From Exilibacterium sp. (lineage in GTDB: Bacteria > Pseudomonadota > Gammaproteobacteria > Pseudomonadales > Cellvibrionaceae), in the NCBI GenBank assembly GCA_028280195.1, contig JANQMH010000073.1, positions 51,584 through 115,583 on the forward strand: DNA of 64,000 nt, in the 5' to 3' direction. The notes beneath the pieces were generated by a model. It was not told the origin of the DNA. It searched no databases and saw only the letters and a list, made by a program, of their open reading frames with translations. Of this stretch, positions 46,925 to 56,408 are shown one piece after another; position 1 is the first letter of the stretch, and each line of letters starts with the position of its first letter. The position numbers were made by a program, and so were the translations under genes.

Positions 46925-47027
46925 GCTTGTCGCCCGGCGGTGCACGGCCGGCTGTAGATTTTCTTTGCCACTGCTGGCGGTCGCCACAGCGCCAGACAGG
47001 CCGGTCAAATTTCTCAGGAGCCCCGTT

Positions 47028-47480
47028 ATGAAATTGAAAGTCAACGGCAAAAACCATAATTTCCGGGGCGACCCCGCCATGCCCATACTCTGGTATCTGC
47101 GTGACGAACTCGCCCTGACGGGCACCAAGTTCGGCTGCGGCGCGGCACTTTGCGGCGCCTGCACCGTGCACCTGGATAAGCAGGCCGTGCGCGCCTGTAT
47201 CACGCCCATGTCGGTAGCCGAGGGGCGCGCCATCACCACCATCGAAGGGCTCAGTGAAAACGGCGATCACCCGCTGCAGAAAGCCTGGGCGCAGCACAAT
47301 GTGCCCCAGTGCGGCTACTGCCAGAGCGGGCAGATCATGCAGGCCGCAGTGCTGCTGCAGAACAACAGCGCACCCGGCGATGACGATATCGACACGGCCA
47401 TGGCCGGCAATATCTGCCGCTGCGGCACCTATACCCGCATTCGCGCCGCCATCAAAACCGCTGCGGAGGCCAAATCATGA
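47028..47480 (+). CDS. (2Fe-2S) subunit of a molybdenum hydroxylase (IorA-like)
   Basis: 150 aa from the ATG at 47028, chosen for its AGGAG site 7 bases upstream. Two [2Fe-2S] centres are visible: plant-type [15 protein letters not shown] with a later Cys in VRACITP, and the alpha-helical centre [15 protein letters not shown] with [11 protein letters not shown]. It passes electrons from the molybdenum subunit encoded next. There is no FAD subunit gene, as in isoquinoline 1-oxidoreductase and related periplasmic aldehyde dehydrogenases. The stop overlaps the start of the large subunit. Confidence 0.94.
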   Translation: MKLKVNGKNHNFRGDPAMPILWYLRDELALTGTKFGCGAALCGACTVHLDKQAVRACITPMSVAEGRAITTIEGLSENGDHPLQKAWAQHNVPQCGYCQSGQIMQAAVLLQNNSAPGDDDIDTAMAGNICRCGTYTRIRAAIKTAAEAKS

Positions 47481-49741
47481 ATGGGCCCGCGACAGCCACA
47501 CTGAAACGCCGCGACTTTCTCAAGACCGCGGCCGGCGGCGCCGGCCTGGTTATCGGCGTGCAGCTGTTACCGGGCTGCGCGGTCAGCGGTGACGGCAATG
47601 CTGCCGCAGCCGCCGCAGAAACATCGTGGTCACCCGGCCTTTTCGTCGCTATCGACAGCACCGGCAAAGTCAGCGTCACCTGCCACCGCTCGGAAATGGG
47701 GCAGCAGATACGTACCAGCCTGGCGCAGATCATCGCCGACGAACTGGAGGCCGACTGGGACAAAGTCGTCGTCGTGCAGGCCAGCGGCGACCCCAAGTAC
47801 GGCGACCAGAATACCGACGGCTCGCGCAGTGTCAGGCGCAACCTCACCCGCCTGCGCCAGGCCGGTGCCAGCGCCCGCCGGATGCTGGAACAGGCCGCCG
47901 CCCGGCAGTGGCAGGTGCCGGCCGGCGAATGCTACGCCGAACTGCACCAGGTCATTCACCGGCCCAGCGGCCGGCGCCTCGGCTACGGCGAATTGGTCCG
48001 GGCCGCAGCGCAACTGCCGCTGCCGGACCCCACCGAAGTGCCGCTGAAAGCCCGCAAAGACTGGCGCTATATCGGCCGCCAGCAGCCCAGTGTGGATTTG
48101 CCGGCAGTGCTGACCGGCCGCGCCGTTTACGGTTACGACGTACAGCTGCCGGGCATGAAAGTCGCCGTTATCGAACGCCCGCCGGCGCTGTTCGGCAAAG
48201 TGAAAAAACTCGATGACAGCGCCGCGTTGAAAGTCAGCGGTGTGGAGCAGGTCATTGAGCTGCCGGTGCTGGAGCCGCCGGCCGCTTTTAAAGCCCTCGG
48301 CGGCGTCGCCGTGATCGCCAGCAACAGCTGGGCCGCCATCCAGGGCCGCCGCGCGCTGAACATCGACTGGGATGCCGGCGCCAACGCCGCTTACGACTCC
48401 GAGGCCTACGCGCGCCAGTTGCTGGAGGCCGCGCACAAACCCGGCCGCGCCGTGCGCAACCAGGGCGATGTCGAACGGGCGCTGAGCGGCGCCGCGCAAC
48501 GGGTAAAGGCCGAATACTATGTGCCCCATCTGTCGCAGGCACCGATGGAGCCGCCCTGCGCCACCGCGCGGGTCAGTGCAACGGCAGCGGAGATATGGGC
48601 CTGCACCCAGACACCCCAGGCCACCCGGCGCTCAGTGGCCGCGGCCCTGGGTTTCGAGGAACAGCAGGTCACCGTCCACGTCACCATGCTCGGCGGCGGC
48701 TTCGGGCGTAAATCCAAACCGGACTTCTCAGTGGAGGCGGCGCTGGTGGCGCGCGCCGCCGGCGCGCCGGTAAAAGTCATGTGGACGCGCGAGGATGACA
48801 TCCGCAACGGTTATTACCACAGCGTCAGCGCCCAGTGCATCGAAGCCGGGCAGGACCGCAACGGTAAAACCGTCGCCTGGAAGCACTGCACCGTCTTTCC
48901 CTCCATCAGCGCCACCTTCGCCCACGGCACCAAGTCCGGCAGTGCCGGAGAGATGCGTATGGGTTTTGTCGACAACCCCTTCGACATCGCCAATATGCGC
49001 CTGGAAAACGGCGAGGCCGAGGCCCACCTGCGCATTGGCTGGCTGCGCGCCGTGGCCAATGTCTACCACGCCTTTGCCACCCAGTCGTTCGCCAGCGAAC
49101 TGGCCGCCGCCGCGGGCCGCGATCCCAAAGACTATCTGCTCGAGCTGATCGGCGAACCGCGCATCATCGACCTGGCGGCACAGGGAGTGGAATACGATAA
49201 CTACGGCGACCCGATCGAGACCTACCCCATCGACACCGGGCGGCTGGCCAATGTGGTCAACATCGCCGCCGAGCGGGCCGACTGGTCGCGGCCCAGGCCT
49301 AAGGGTCACGGCCTCGGTATCGCCGTGCACCGCAGCTTCCTGTCTTATGTCGCCACAGTGGTGGAGGTCAGTGTCAGTCCCGAGGGACAACTGCGTATTC
49401 CCGCCATTTACGTCGCCATCGATGCCGGTACCGTAGTCAACCCGGATCATGTGCGGGCACAGTGCGAAGGCGGCAGTGTCTATGGTTTGAGCTGTGCACT
49501 GGGGCAGATCACCGCCAAAAACGGCGCCGTGGTGGAGGGTAACTTCGACGATTTTCTGGTGGCCCGTATCAACGATGCACCGGCAAAAATCGACGTGCAT
49601 ATCGTCGCCAGCGATGCGCCGCCGGGCGGGGTTGGCGAGCCGCCGACACCGCCGTTTGCGCCGGCGCTGTGCAATGCGATTTATGCGGCCAGTGGCAAGC
49701 GGATACGGAAGTTGCCGATTGGGGGGCAGTTGCGGGGGTAG
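47477..49741 (+). CDS. Molybdopterin-binding subunit of a xanthine dehydrogenase-family enzyme (IorB-like)
   Basis: 754 aa. The N-terminal [20 protein letters not shown] is a twin-arginine signal, so the folded cofactor-loaded enzyme is exported to the periplasm together with its small subunit. Cofactor and active-site regions include [54 protein letters not shown] and the C-terminal [20 protein letters not shown] with the catalytic Glu. Such two-subunit enzymes oxidise N-heterocycles or aldehydes and pass electrons to cytochrome c. It overlaps the small-subunit gene by 4 bp. Its stop is 21 bp from the left border repeat of the mobile region. Confidence 0.93.
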   Translation: MNGPATATLKRRDFLKTAAGGAGLVIGVQLLPGCAVSGDGNAAAAAAETSWSPGLFVAIDSTGKVSVTCHRSEMGQQIRTSLAQIIADELEADWDKVVVVQASGDPKYGDQNTDGSRSVRRNLTRLRQAGASARRMLEQAAARQWQVPAGECYAELHQVIHRPSGRRLGYGELVRAAAQLPLPDPTEVPLKARKDWRYIGRQQPSVDLPAVLTGRAVYGYDVQLPGMKVAVIERPPALFGKVKKLDDSAALKVSGVEQVIELPVLEPPAAFKALGGVAVIASNSWAAIQGRRALNIDWDAGANAAYDSEAYARQLLEAAHKPGRAVRNQGDVERALSGAAQRVKAEYYVPHLSQAPMEPPCATARVSATAAEIWACTQTPQATRRSVAAALGFEEQQVTVHVTMLGGGFGRKSKPDFSVEAALVARAAGAPVKVMWTREDDIRNGYYHSVSAQCIEAGQDRNGKTVAWKHCTVFPSISATFAHGTKSGSAGEMRMGFVDNPFDIANMRLENGEAEAHLRIGWLRAVANVYHAFATQSFASELAAAAGRDPKDYLLELIGEPRIIDLAAQGVEYDNYGDPIETYPIDTGRLANVVNIAAERADWSRPRPKGHGLGIAVHRSFLSYVATVVEVSVSPEGQLRIPAIYVAIDAGTVVNPDHVRAQCEGGSVYGLSCALGQITAKNGAVVEGNFDDFLVARINDAPAKIDVHIVASDAPPGGVGEPPTPPFAPALCNAIYAASGKRIRKLPIGGQLRG

Positions 49742-49762
49742 GGGTGCTGCAAAGTGGGCGGG

Positions 49763-49787
49763 TTCGAATCCCGTCCGGCCCGCCATT
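49763..49787 (+). repeat. Left border repeat: tRNA 3'-end-like attachment site
   Basis: TTCGAATCCCGTCCGGCCCG followed by CCATT has the T-loop, the 3' acceptor strand and the CCA of a tRNA. It is repeated at 60694-60718 with 22 of 25 identities and some similarity beyond (CTTTT..AAAT..CAAT..TTAG.TGATTTT). The GGGCCGG strand expected for an acceptor stem is missing from the 80 bp upstream, so this is only a 3' fragment, as left by tRNA-targeting integration. Confidence 0.65.
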
Positions 49788-49903
49788 ATTCTTTTTTAAA
49801 TTCAATGGGTTAGATGATTTTTCGCTTTTCCTGCCACGATTTTGCCACACTTTTATTTTTAATGGCCCTCCTGACTGAATAGTAGTCGTAATTTGCACAT
49901 AAT

Positions 49904-49996
49904 TTATTCCAGAACAAAGCGACTGATAAAATCACTGTGTTGCTCTTTCATTGGTAAATCCAAGTCAACCTTTAGCCGGTTTCTCTTGGCTTTGAC
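49904..49996 (-). pseudogene. Thg1-family gene, C-terminal piece displaced by transposon insertion
   Basis: The minus strand from 49996 reads VKA then KRNRLKVDLDLPMKEQ and SDFISRFVLE before TAA at 49904-49906. The first three codons are in the same frame as the end of the Thg1-like frame at 58696-58703, because both contain the duplicated target GTCAAAGC. Joining the two pieces after removal of the transposon gives a 252-codon protein, the normal length of the family. The 5' piece is at 58692-59369. Confidence 0.85.
49989..49996 (+). repeat. Target site duplication, left copy (GCTTTGAC)
   Basis: The eight bases before the outer left inverted repeat are GCTTTGAC and recur directly after the outer right inverted repeat at 58696-58703. 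Eight-bp duplications are characteristic of IS66 transposition. Confidence 0.9.
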
Positions 49997-50075
49997 GTAA
50001 GCGCCAAACCAAGCACATTCTGTTAGGTGATTTGATGTCGTTGTAAAGTAAGATCTCTTTTGCCTAGGAGGTCTT

Positions 50076-50357
50076 ATGACCAGTTATCGTAAGTACAATT
50101 GGCCGAAATTACTGAAGGAGTTTGATCAAAGCGGTCTTACCCAAGTGCAATTCTGTCAGGATAAAGGAATTAACCCACGCTACTTTTGTTTAAAGAGAGC
50201 CAAGCTACGCAAACAGCAAGAACACCAGTTTACCCCCATAGAGATCGAATCAACACCGTTTTCTGGTTTGGTCTTAGAAGTGGGCCGCTGTAAGGTCAAT
50301 TGCCCAACGACCATGACGCTAGAGAGCTTAGCGGCTTTGGTACATACGTTAGCATGA
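50076..50357 (+). CDS. tnpA: IS66 accessory protein TnpA
   Basis: 93 aa. It opens TSYRKYNWPKLLKEFDQSGL then QVQFCQDKGINPRYFCLKR, the helix-turn-helix-like start of IS66 TnpA. A strong TAGGAGG site precedes the ATG. Its role in transposition is required but not understood. The stop overlaps the tnpB start (ATGA). Confidence 0.88.
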   Translation: MTSYRKYNWPKLLKEFDQSGLTQVQFCQDKGINPRYFCLKRAKLRKQQEHQFTPIEIESTPFSGLVLEVGRCKVNCPTTMTLESLAALVHTLA

Positions 50358-50710
50358 TTCAATGGGACGAATCGGTTCGCGTGTACTTGCACCGAGACCC
50401 CGTGGATTTTAGGAAAGCGATCAATGGTCTGTGTGTGATCGTCACTGAGTTGATGGAATTATCACTTTTTGAGAAAGCCGTGTTCGTGTTTTGCAACAAA
50501 CGGCGACCACAGTTGAAGGTTTTATATTGGGATGAGACAGGCTTCGCCCTGTGGCAAAAACGTCTCGAAAAAGAGAAGTTTAAATGGCCAAGACGTGCAG
50601 AGACCAAGACACTGAAGGTTACCGCTGAGCAATGGCGTTGGTTACTACGAGGGTTTGATTTTACGCGGATTAAGCCGCATCAGCGCCTGTTTTTTAGTGC
50701 TGTGAATTAA
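50354..50710 (+). CDS. tnpB: IS66 accessory protein TnpB (Orf2)
   Basis: 118 aa from the ATG at 50354 that overlaps the tnpA stop. The family core is evident: VYLHRDPVDFRKAINGLCVI, FVFCNKRRPQLKVLYWDETG and FALWQKRLEKEKFKWP. The protein is needed with TnpA and TnpC for movement of IS66 elements. Length is standard. Confidence 0.93.
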   Translation: MIQWDESVRVYLHRDPVDFRKAINGLCVIVTELMELSLFEKAVFVFCNKRRPQLKVLYWDETGFALWQKRLEKEKFKWPRRAETKTLKVTAEQWRWLLRGFDFTRIKPHQRLFFSAVN

Positions 50711-50739
50711 CCTCATGGTATAATCCAGCGCCATGGATC

Positions 50740-52233
50740 ATGGCGATTTCACTACACGAAGAAAATCAGCAATTGCGAGAGCAGTTAGCCCAGCGTGATG
50801 CACAAATTGTTTCATTGAAGGAGCAAATCAAGCAGTTTTTAAATCACCGCTTCTCAGCCTCCAGTGAAAAGTTATCCATTGATCAATTGGGTCTATTTAA
50901 TGAGGCCGAGGCGATTGAGCAAGCCGATGAAGAGTCACCAGCGTCAAAGACCGTCACCGTAAAAAGTCATAAGCGTCAACAAAAACCACGCGTCAGCATT
51001 CCTGCCGATTACCCCCGTGAAGAGATTGTCCATGATCTACCCGAGAGTGAGAAGTACTGTCCCCATGATGGTACCGGGCTTGAAGTCATCGGCAGCGAAG
51101 ATCACGAGCAATTAGAGATTATCCCCGCACAGATTAGCGTATTACGTCACCGCCGCTTGAAATATCCATGCCCTTGTTGTCAGAAGCATATCGTGACAGC
51201 CGATAAGCCCAAGCAGCCGATTGAGAAGAGCATTGCCAGCCCGGGGTTATTAGCCTATGTGGCGGTGCAGAAATATGCCGATGCCCTGCCGCTATACCGC
51301 CAAAGTGAGATGTTTAAACGTATAGGTATCACCCTGGACAGAACCAATCTGGCGACCTGGATGGTGCGCTGTGGTGAGTTAGTCCAACCCGTCATCAACT
51401 TGCTGATGGATCACTTACAGCAACAGCCACTATTGCATCTCGATGAAACCACGTTGCAAGTACTCGAAGAGCCGGGAAAAACGGCACAGAGTAAGAGTTA
51501 TTTATGGCTGATGGCCGCCTTCGGCGATCAACCGGCGATGGTGTTTCACTATGACCCTACCCGTAACCAGCAGGTGCCGATGGACTTACTGTCGAGTACG
51601 GTGCCTGCGATCATGGTCGATGGTTATGAGTGGTATCAAAAAGCGTGTGATACCCATCAAATTACAAGGCTAGGCTGTTGGGCGCACGCGAGGAGAAAAT
51701 TTGTTGAGGCGCAAAAGCTCCAAACTAAGGGAAAAACTGGCAGAGCGGACCAGGCGCTAGCCTATATTCAAAAGCTGTATGCGATAGAGAAGAAAATCAA
51801 AGACGAGCCCCCGGAGAAACGGTTCAATATCCGTCAACGTGAAGCCAAACCCATCGTTGAAAAATTACAGGCATGGATGGAAAAAAGTCTATTAACCGTA
51901 GCGCCACAATCGGCCGTTGGTAAGGCATTGGGGTATCTGCATAATCAATGGGATCGGTTAGTCAGCTATCTCGGCGATGGTCTGTATCCGATTGATAATA
52001 ATGCGGCGGAGCGCGCCATCCGCCCCTTTACGATTGGGCGAAAAAATTGGATGTTCTCCAAGAGCCAGGCTGGCGCAAAAGCGAGCGCAAATCTATACAG
52101 CCTTGTGGAGACGGCGAAGGCTAACCAACTCAACCCGTATGACTATTTAAAGCATATTTTTAAAGAGCTGCCCAATGCGAATAACATTGAGGATGTAGAA
52201 GCATTATTGCCTTGGCATGTGCAGCTTGACTAG
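50740..52233 (+). CDS. tnpC: IS66 transposase TnpC
   Basis: 497 aa. An N-terminal leucine-zipper-like coiled coil (NQQLREQLAQRDAQIVSLKE) is followed by a zinc-finger region (KYPCPCCQKHIVTADKPKQP) and a DDE nuclease domain: LLHLDETTLQVL, VDGYEWYQKA and the C-terminal DNNAAERAIRPFTIGRKNW. No stop or frameshift is present, so an active transposase is possible. It is 30 bp downstream of tnpB. The last codons run into the inner right inverted repeat. Confidence 0.95.
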   Translation: MAISLHEENQQLREQLAQRDAQIVSLKEQIKQFLNHRFSASSEKLSIDQLGLFNEAEAIEQADEESPASKTVTVKSHKRQQKPRVSIPADYPREEIVHDLPESEKYCPHDGTGLEVIGSEDHEQLEIIPAQISVLRHRRLKYPCPCCQKHIVTADKPKQPIEKSIASPGLLAYVAVQKYADALPLYRQSEMFKRIGITLDRTNLATWMVRCGELVQPVINLLMDHLQQQPLLHLDETTLQVLEEPGKTAQSKSYLWLMAAFGDQPAMVFHYDPTRNQQVPMDLLSSTVPAIMVDGYEWYQKACDTHQITRLGCWAHARRKFVEAQKLQTKGKTGRADQALAYIQKLYAIEKKIKDEPPEKRFNIRQREAKPIVEKLQAWMEKSLLTVAPQSAVGKALGYLHNQWDRLVSYLGDGLYPIDNNAAERAIRPFTIGRKNWMFSKSQAGAKASANLYSLVETAKANQLNPYDYLKHIFKELPNANNIEDVEALLPWHVQLD

Positions 52234-52236
52234 TAC

Positions 52237-52256
52237 GTGCTTGGTTTGGCGTTTAC
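52237..52256 (+). repeat. Inner right inverted repeat of IS66
   Basis: GTGCTTGGTTTGGCGTTTAC, inverted relative to 49997-50016 with one mismatch. The ABC cargo gene at 52267 ends 11 bp to its right. Confidence 0.9.
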
Positions 52257-52266
52257 CGCGCCCCGC

Positions 52267-53097
52267 CTAGTCGCGCCCGACGACGGCGTAGGGGAGGCAG
52301 AGCGGGGCGCCGCTCTCGGGGTCGGCGAGGATGCGCGCGCGCACCCCGAAGACCTCGGCCAGCAGCGCCGTTGTCAGTACGTCCTGCGGCGCGCCGTCGG
52401 CGACGACGCGCCCGCGGTCGAGCACGACCAGGCGCTCGGCGTAGCGCGCCGCCTGGTTGAGATCGTGCAGCACCAGCACGATCGTCAGTCCGCGCTCACG
52501 GTTGAGCCGGCGGATCAGGTCGAGCACCTCCAGTTGATGCCCGATGTCGAGGAAGGTCGTCGGCTCGTCGAGCAGCAGCGTCGGGGTATCCTGCGCCAGC
52601 GCCAGCGCGATCCAGGCCCGCTGGCGCTCGCCGCCGGAGAGGCCGTCGAGCGGGCGTGCCGCGTAAGTGGTCATGTCAGTCAGCGCCAGCGCCGTCCGGA
52701 TCGCCTCGTGGTCCTGCATCCGCAGCATCCGCAACGGCCCCGCGTGCGGGTAGCGTCCCTGCTCGACTAGTTCCCCGACCGTCAGCCCGCCCGGGGCCGT
52801 CGGCCCCTGCGGCAACACCGCCAACCGCCGCGCCACCGCGGCGGTCGGCAGGCTGGCGATCTCCGCCCCGTCGAGGAAGACCGCGCCGGCGTCTGGCCGC
52901 AAGAGGCGGGCGAGAGTCTTCAGGAGGGTCGACTTGCCCGAGCCGTTCGGACCGACCACGGCGGTGACGGTGCCGGGGGCGATGTCGAGTTCCAGCCCGT
53001 CGAGGACCGCACGCTCGCCGTAGCCGACCCGCACCTCGGCCGCCCGCAGCGCGGCGAGCGTGGTCCCGTCCCGACCGTTCCTTCCAATCGTGCTCAT
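52267..53097 (-). CDS. Iron-siderophore/metal-chelate ABC transporter ATPase (FecE-like)
   Basis: 276 aa from the ATG at 53097, which overlaps the upstream permease stop by 4 bp. Walker A is VVGPNGSGKSTLLKTLARLL, signature LSGGERQRAWIALALAQDT, Walker B LLLDEPTTFLDIGHQ and H-loop VLVLHDLNQAARYA, the last being characteristic of the FecE/FhuC/BtuD group. It powers uptake of a chelated metal or corrinoid. Base composition is about 70% GC or higher, with strong GC preference at third positions, unlike the IS66 genes next to it and the host core. Confidence 0.92.
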   Translation of the reverse strand: MSTIGRNGRDGTTLAALRAAEVRVGYGERAVLDGLELDIAPGTVTAVVGPNGSGKSTLLKTLARLLRPDAGAVFLDGAEIASLPTAAVARRLAVLPQGPTAPGGLTVGELVEQGRYPHAGPLRMLRMQDHEAIRTALALTDMTTYAARPLDGLSGGERQRAWIALALAQDTPTLLLDEPTTFLDIGHQLEVLDLIRRLNRERGLTIVLVLHDLNQAARYAERLVVLDRGRVVADGAPQDVLTTALLAEVFGVRARILADPESGAPLCLPYAVVGRD

Positions 53098-54191
53098 CGC
53101 TCCTCCCGCAGCATCAGGTAGAGGAAGAAGGGCGCGCCGAGCAGCGCCGTCAGCGCGCCGACCGGCAGCCCTGCTCGCCGCGTCGCATCCCCGAACGGGA
53201 ATTCCAGCGTCAGCGCCTGCGCGACGACGTCGGCCGCGAGGAGGATCGCCGCGGCGACGACCGCGCTGAGCGGGAAGGCGCGCCGCGCGTCGTCGCCGAC
53301 GAGCCGCCGCGCCAGGTGCGGGCCGATCAGGCCGATGAAGCCGATCGCCCCGACCACCGCCACCGCCCCGGCGGTCAGCAGGGCGGCGACGAAGAGGAGT
53401 GCGGCGCGGGCGCGCTCGGGGCGCTGCCCCAGCCCGGCCGCGGTCGCGTCGCCGAGCCCGAGCGCGTTCGCCGCCCCGGCGCTCAGCAGGCCGAGCGGCA
53501 GCGCGGCGAGCGCCCAGGGCCAGAGGATCTCCCAGTGGACCCAGACCCGCCCGTTGACCGAGCCGATGATCCACCGGAGGACCGAGCCGATCCGCTGCGC
53601 GTCGAGGACGAGGAGGATCAAGGTGATCGCCGAGCAGATCGCGCCGACCAGGATGCCGCTGAGGGCCAGGCGGGTCGGGTCGCTCCCCCCTTGCCAGGAG
53701 AGGGCGTAGACGAGGGTGATCGTCGTCAGCCCCCCCGCCAGCGCCAGCAGCGGCAGGACTCCCGCCGCCGCCAACCCCGCCGGCGCGAAGGAGAGCCAGG
53801 CGACGACCGCCAGCACGCCGCCGGCTGAGACACCAGTGAGGCTCGGCGAGGCGAGCGGGTTGCGCGTGATCGCCTGGAGGAGAGCGCCGGCGAGCCCGAG
53901 CATCGCCCCGGCCACCAGCGCGATCAGCGTGCGCGGCAGGCGCAGCTCCCAGACGATTTGGCGGTGGACCGGGTCGGCGGCGCGGCCGAGCAGCGCGGCG
54001 GCGACCTCGCCCGGCACGATCCGCACCGTGCCGAGGCCGATGTGCAGGGCCGCCAGCGCGATGACCAGCGCGCCGACCCCGGCCAAAAACGCCGGGAAGC
54101 GCCGCGCCCCCGCCGAGCGCGGCAAGAGAGCGAACCCCGTGGTCGGCCCGGCCGCCCTCCCCGTCGCCCTGGTGATCACGCGACCCTCCAT
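53094..54191 (-). CDS. Iron-siderophore ABC transporter permease (FecCD family), second subunit
   Basis: 365 aa from the ATG at 54191; the much longer open frame upstream is an artefact of the high GC. Typical FecCD features: RQIVWELRLPRTLIALVAGA, LLQAITRNPLASPSLTGVSA, VGAIGFIGLIGPHLARRLVG and GAPFFLYLMLREER, with about nine to ten membrane helices. It forms the membrane channel with the permease encoded at 54203. The loop GDATRRAGLPVG carries a few extra residues compared with the usual PFGEIPVG. It belongs to the transposon cargo. Confidence 0.9.
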   Translation of the reverse strand: MEGRVITRATGRAAGPTTGFALLPRSAGARRFPAFLAGVGALVIALAALHIGLGTVRIVPGEVAAALLGRAADPVHRQIVWELRLPRTLIALVAGAMLGLAGALLQAITRNPLASPSLTGVSAGGVLAVVAWLSFAPAGLAAAGVLPLLALAGGLTTITLVYALSWQGGSDPTRLALSGILVGAICSAITLILLVLDAQRIGSVLRWIIGSVNGRVWVHWEILWPWALAALPLGLLSAGAANALGLGDATAAGLGQRPERARAALLFVAALLTAGAVAVVGAIGFIGLIGPHLARRLVGDDARRAFPLSAVVAAAILLAADVVAQALTLEFPFGDATRRAGLPVGALTALLGAPFFLYLMLREER

Positions 54192-54202
54192 TCTCGATCT
54201 CC

Positions 54203-55255
54203 TCACCGCCCCGGGCGCAGCCGGCGGCGCAGCAGGATCAGCAGCGCCGGCCCGCCGAGCGCGGTTGTCCAGATGCCGACCGGTAGCTCGACCGGCGCGA
54301 AGGCCAGCCGCGCCAGGAGATCGGCCCCGACCAGCAACGTCGCCCCGAGCAGGCCCGCCGCCGGTAGCACCAGGCGCGCGTCGGCGCTCCCCAGCAGCCG
54401 CCGCGCCAGATGCGGGGCGAGTAGCGCGACGAAGCCGACCGGCCCGCAGACGGCGACGACGGCCGCGGTCAGCGTCGCCGCCAGGGCGAGGATCAAGACG
54501 CGGGTCCGTACGGTTGGCAGCCCCAGCCCCTCTGCGACCTCGTCCCCCAGCTGCAGCAGGTTTAGTGGGCGCGCGCAGAGGGCGGCGAGAGGCAGGCCGA
54601 TCAGGAGCCAGGGTGCGGCCAGGCCCAGGTGGCGCCAGTCCCGCCCGGCAAGGGAGCCGAGGAGGTACTGATAGAGCGCCGCCACGTCCTGCTGCTCGCC
54701 GAGGCTGATCACGCAGATGAGGAGCGCGTTGAGCAGGGCGGTCAGCGCCGCGCCGAGGAGGATCAGCCGCACCGGACTCTTCGAGCGCCGCGTCGCCGCT
54801 AGGACGGCCAGCCCCGCCCCCAGCCCGCCGACGAGGGCGGCCGGGGGGAGGAGGGCGAAGGGGAGCGGCGCGCGGAAGACCACGACGATCGCCACGACCA
54901 GCGCCGCCCCCGCCGCCACACCGAGGAGTTCCGGCCCGGCGAGCGGGTTCTTGAGGGCGTCCTGCAAGAGCACCCCCGCCGTCCCCAGCGCCGCCCCCGC
55001 CAGCGCGGCGAGGAGAAGGCGCGGCAGCCGCAGCTCCCAGACGACGAGCTGCGCGATCCGCCGCCCGCCCCCCTCGAACAGGATCGCCCAGAGCTCGGCC
55101 GGGGCATTGAGGCGCGGCGTGCCGAGGAAGAGCGCCGCCAGTCCCAGCCCAGCGAGGGCCAACGCCAGCGCGGCGAGGAGGAACATGAGGCGGCGCGAGG
55201 CGCGCGCCCGCGTCGCCGTCGCCGCTGTGGTCGGCGGAGCGATCGTCGCGCTCAT
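54203..55255 (-). CDS. Iron-siderophore ABC transporter permease (FecCD family), first subunit
   Basis: 350 aa from the ATG at 55255, which overlaps the stop of the binding-protein gene. RIAQLVVWELRLPRLLLAAL, LLQDALKNPLAGPELLGVAA, AVCGPVGFVALLAPHLARRL and VELPVGIWTTALGGPALLIL are FecCD hallmarks. The N-terminal Thr/Ala-rich segment before the first helix is unusual for proteobacterial members. It pairs with the other permease encoded 12 bp downstream. GC is extreme, so both strands show long spurious open frames here. Confidence 0.9.
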   Translation of the reverse strand: MSATIAPPTTAATATRARASRRLMFLLAALALALAGLGLAALFLGTPRLNAPAELWAILFEGGGRRIAQLVVWELRLPRLLLAALAGAALGTAGVLLQDALKNPLAGPELLGVAAGAALVVAIVVVFRAPLPFALLPPAALVGGLGAGLAVLAATRRSKSPVRLILLGAALTALLNALLICVISLGEQQDVAALYQYLLGSLAGRDWRHLGLAAPWLLIGLPLAALCARPLNLLQLGDEVAEGLGLPTVRTRVLILALAATLTAAVVAVCGPVGFVALLAPHLARRLLGSADARLVLPAAGLLGATLLVGADLLARLAFAPVELPVGIWTTALGGPALLILLRRRLRPGR

Positions 55256-56286
55256 GGCAGCGGCCGGGGGAAGACCTGCGGGTAGAGGAGGGGCAGTGCC
55301 TCGTCGAGAACGATGCCGAGCGAGCGTGTGCCGTAGCCGCCCCACGGCCAAACTTCGACCTCATGGACCCGGCCGGCCTTGACCGCCTTGAGCTCCCGCC
55401 AGAAAGGGCTGGCTTCAAGCTCGCGCCGCTTGTCGGGCGCTTGGAACCAGCTACCTTCCGCGCCTCCCCGCGTCGCACGATGCTTGAATGTCTGGATGAA
55501 GATCACATCGGGGTCCACTTCGAGCAGCCGCTCCGCGGCGATCGGGGCGGACGGGCTCGTCGCCCCCACTGGCACAGGCCAGGGGCACTGCCCCACCTCG
55601 GTGAGGAGCTGGCAACTCGGCGACGCGGTAGTGTAGACGACGCTCCCGAACGGGAATACCCCCATGATCGCGGCCGAGCGATCGCCCTGCGCTCGGGTTT
55701 TGTAGGCCGTGAGGCGGTTCTCGAAGCGTCGCACCGCCTCGTCCGCCCGTGCCTCGCGGCCCACCAGCCACCCGATCGTCCGCAACTGCTCTCCTAGCTG
55801 GCTGTAGGTGCCGGTATCGACGATGGTGAAGAGCGGGGCTATCGGGCGCAGGGTGGCCCGCTTCGGTTCATCGACGGGGGTGCCGATGACTAGATCCGGT
55901 CGCGCCTGGGCGATTTCCTCGAAGTTCGGGTCGTTGCCGGCCAGGCTGATCGACGTGATCGCCGCGGCGCGGTCACCGTAGAACTGTGGCAGCTCCGCGA
56001 GCGGCATGAGTTGGAAAGCCACCGCGACCGGCAGGATGTCGAGTTCGACGAGGATGTCGACGCAGCCGGGGGAGAGGCACAGGATCCGCTCAGGGGGCCG
56101 TGCCAGGGTGATGGTGACGCCGCTCGCGTCCGCGATCGTCAGCGGGAAGGTGACGGGGGCGGCGGCCCGGCTCGGCTCGGTGGTCGGGCTGGCGGGGGCC
56201 GTCGTGGCGGTCGGCTGGGCCGCCGCCCTGCAGGCCGCCAGCAGCACGGCCAGCAGCAGAGAGGCGCTCAGTGCGTTGCGTTTCAA
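55252..56286 (-). CDS. Iron-siderophore ABC transporter substrate-binding lipoprotein
   Basis: 344 aa from a TTG at 56286, chosen because AAAGGAG lies 7-8 bases upstream and the frame then begins with KRNALSASLLLAVLLAAC, a lipoprotein signal with the lipobox LAAC. A Thr/Ala/Pro linker (AAAQPTATTAPASPTTEPSR) follows, as in lipoproteins of Gram-positive-type cells. The periplasmic-binding fold has PPERILCLSPGCVDILVELD, FEEIAQARPDLVIGTP and DPDVIFIQTFK. It should capture the metal chelate. The linker and GC suggest an origin in Chloroflexota or Actinomycetota (inference). Confidence 0.88.
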   Translation of the reverse strand: MKRNALSASLLLAVLLAACRAAAQPTATTAPASPTTEPSRAAAPVTFPLTIADASGVTITLARPPERILCLSPGCVDILVELDILPVAVAFQLMPLAELPQFYGDRAAAITSISLAGNDPNFEEIAQARPDLVIGTPVDEPKRATLRPIAPLFTIVDTGTYSQLGEQLRTIGWLVGREARADEAVRRFENRLTAYKTRAQGDRSAAIMGVFPFGSVVYTTASPSCQLLTEVGQCPWPVPVGATSPSAPIAAERLLEVDPDVIFIQTFKHRATRGGAEGSWFQAPDKRRELEASPFWRELKAVKAGRVHEVEVWPWGGYGTRSLGIVLDEALPLLYPQVFPRPLP

Positions 56287-56408
56287 AGGGGTGCTCCTTT
56301 CGCTCTGGTTTGCAGGTGCGCTCCCGGCGGAACGCCTCCGGGTGCGGGACGCGGGAGATTGTCGACCGCTTCGGCGACAGTGTACATGAGCCGTACCGGC
56401 ACGGCACC

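Larger units (their letters stand above)
49997..52256 (+). mobile_element. IS66-family insertion sequence (tnpA, tnpB, tnpC)
   Basis: 2260 bp bounded by 20-bp inverted repeats, 49997-50016 and 52237-52256 (19 of 20 matches). It holds the three genes usual for the family, all apparently intact and transcribed rightward. The base before 49997 belongs to the target duplication, whereas the sequence after 52256 is cargo. Confidence 0.93.

Noticed and set aside
49742..49785. A complete tRNA gene at the left island border
   Set aside because: Only T arm, 3' acceptor strand and CCA are present; the preceding sequence is the end of the molybdenum enzyme gene and offers no 5' acceptor strand or anticodon arm.
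52257..52264. Target duplication next to the inner IS66 right end
   Set aside because: The eight bases (CGCGCCCC) do not match the left GCTTTGAC; the match is at 58696-58703 instead.
54192..55478. Long open frame extending the second permease upstream, and several others on both strands
   Set aside because: Very high GC suppresses stop codons here; the extensions are Arg/Pro-rich and overlap the real permease genes.
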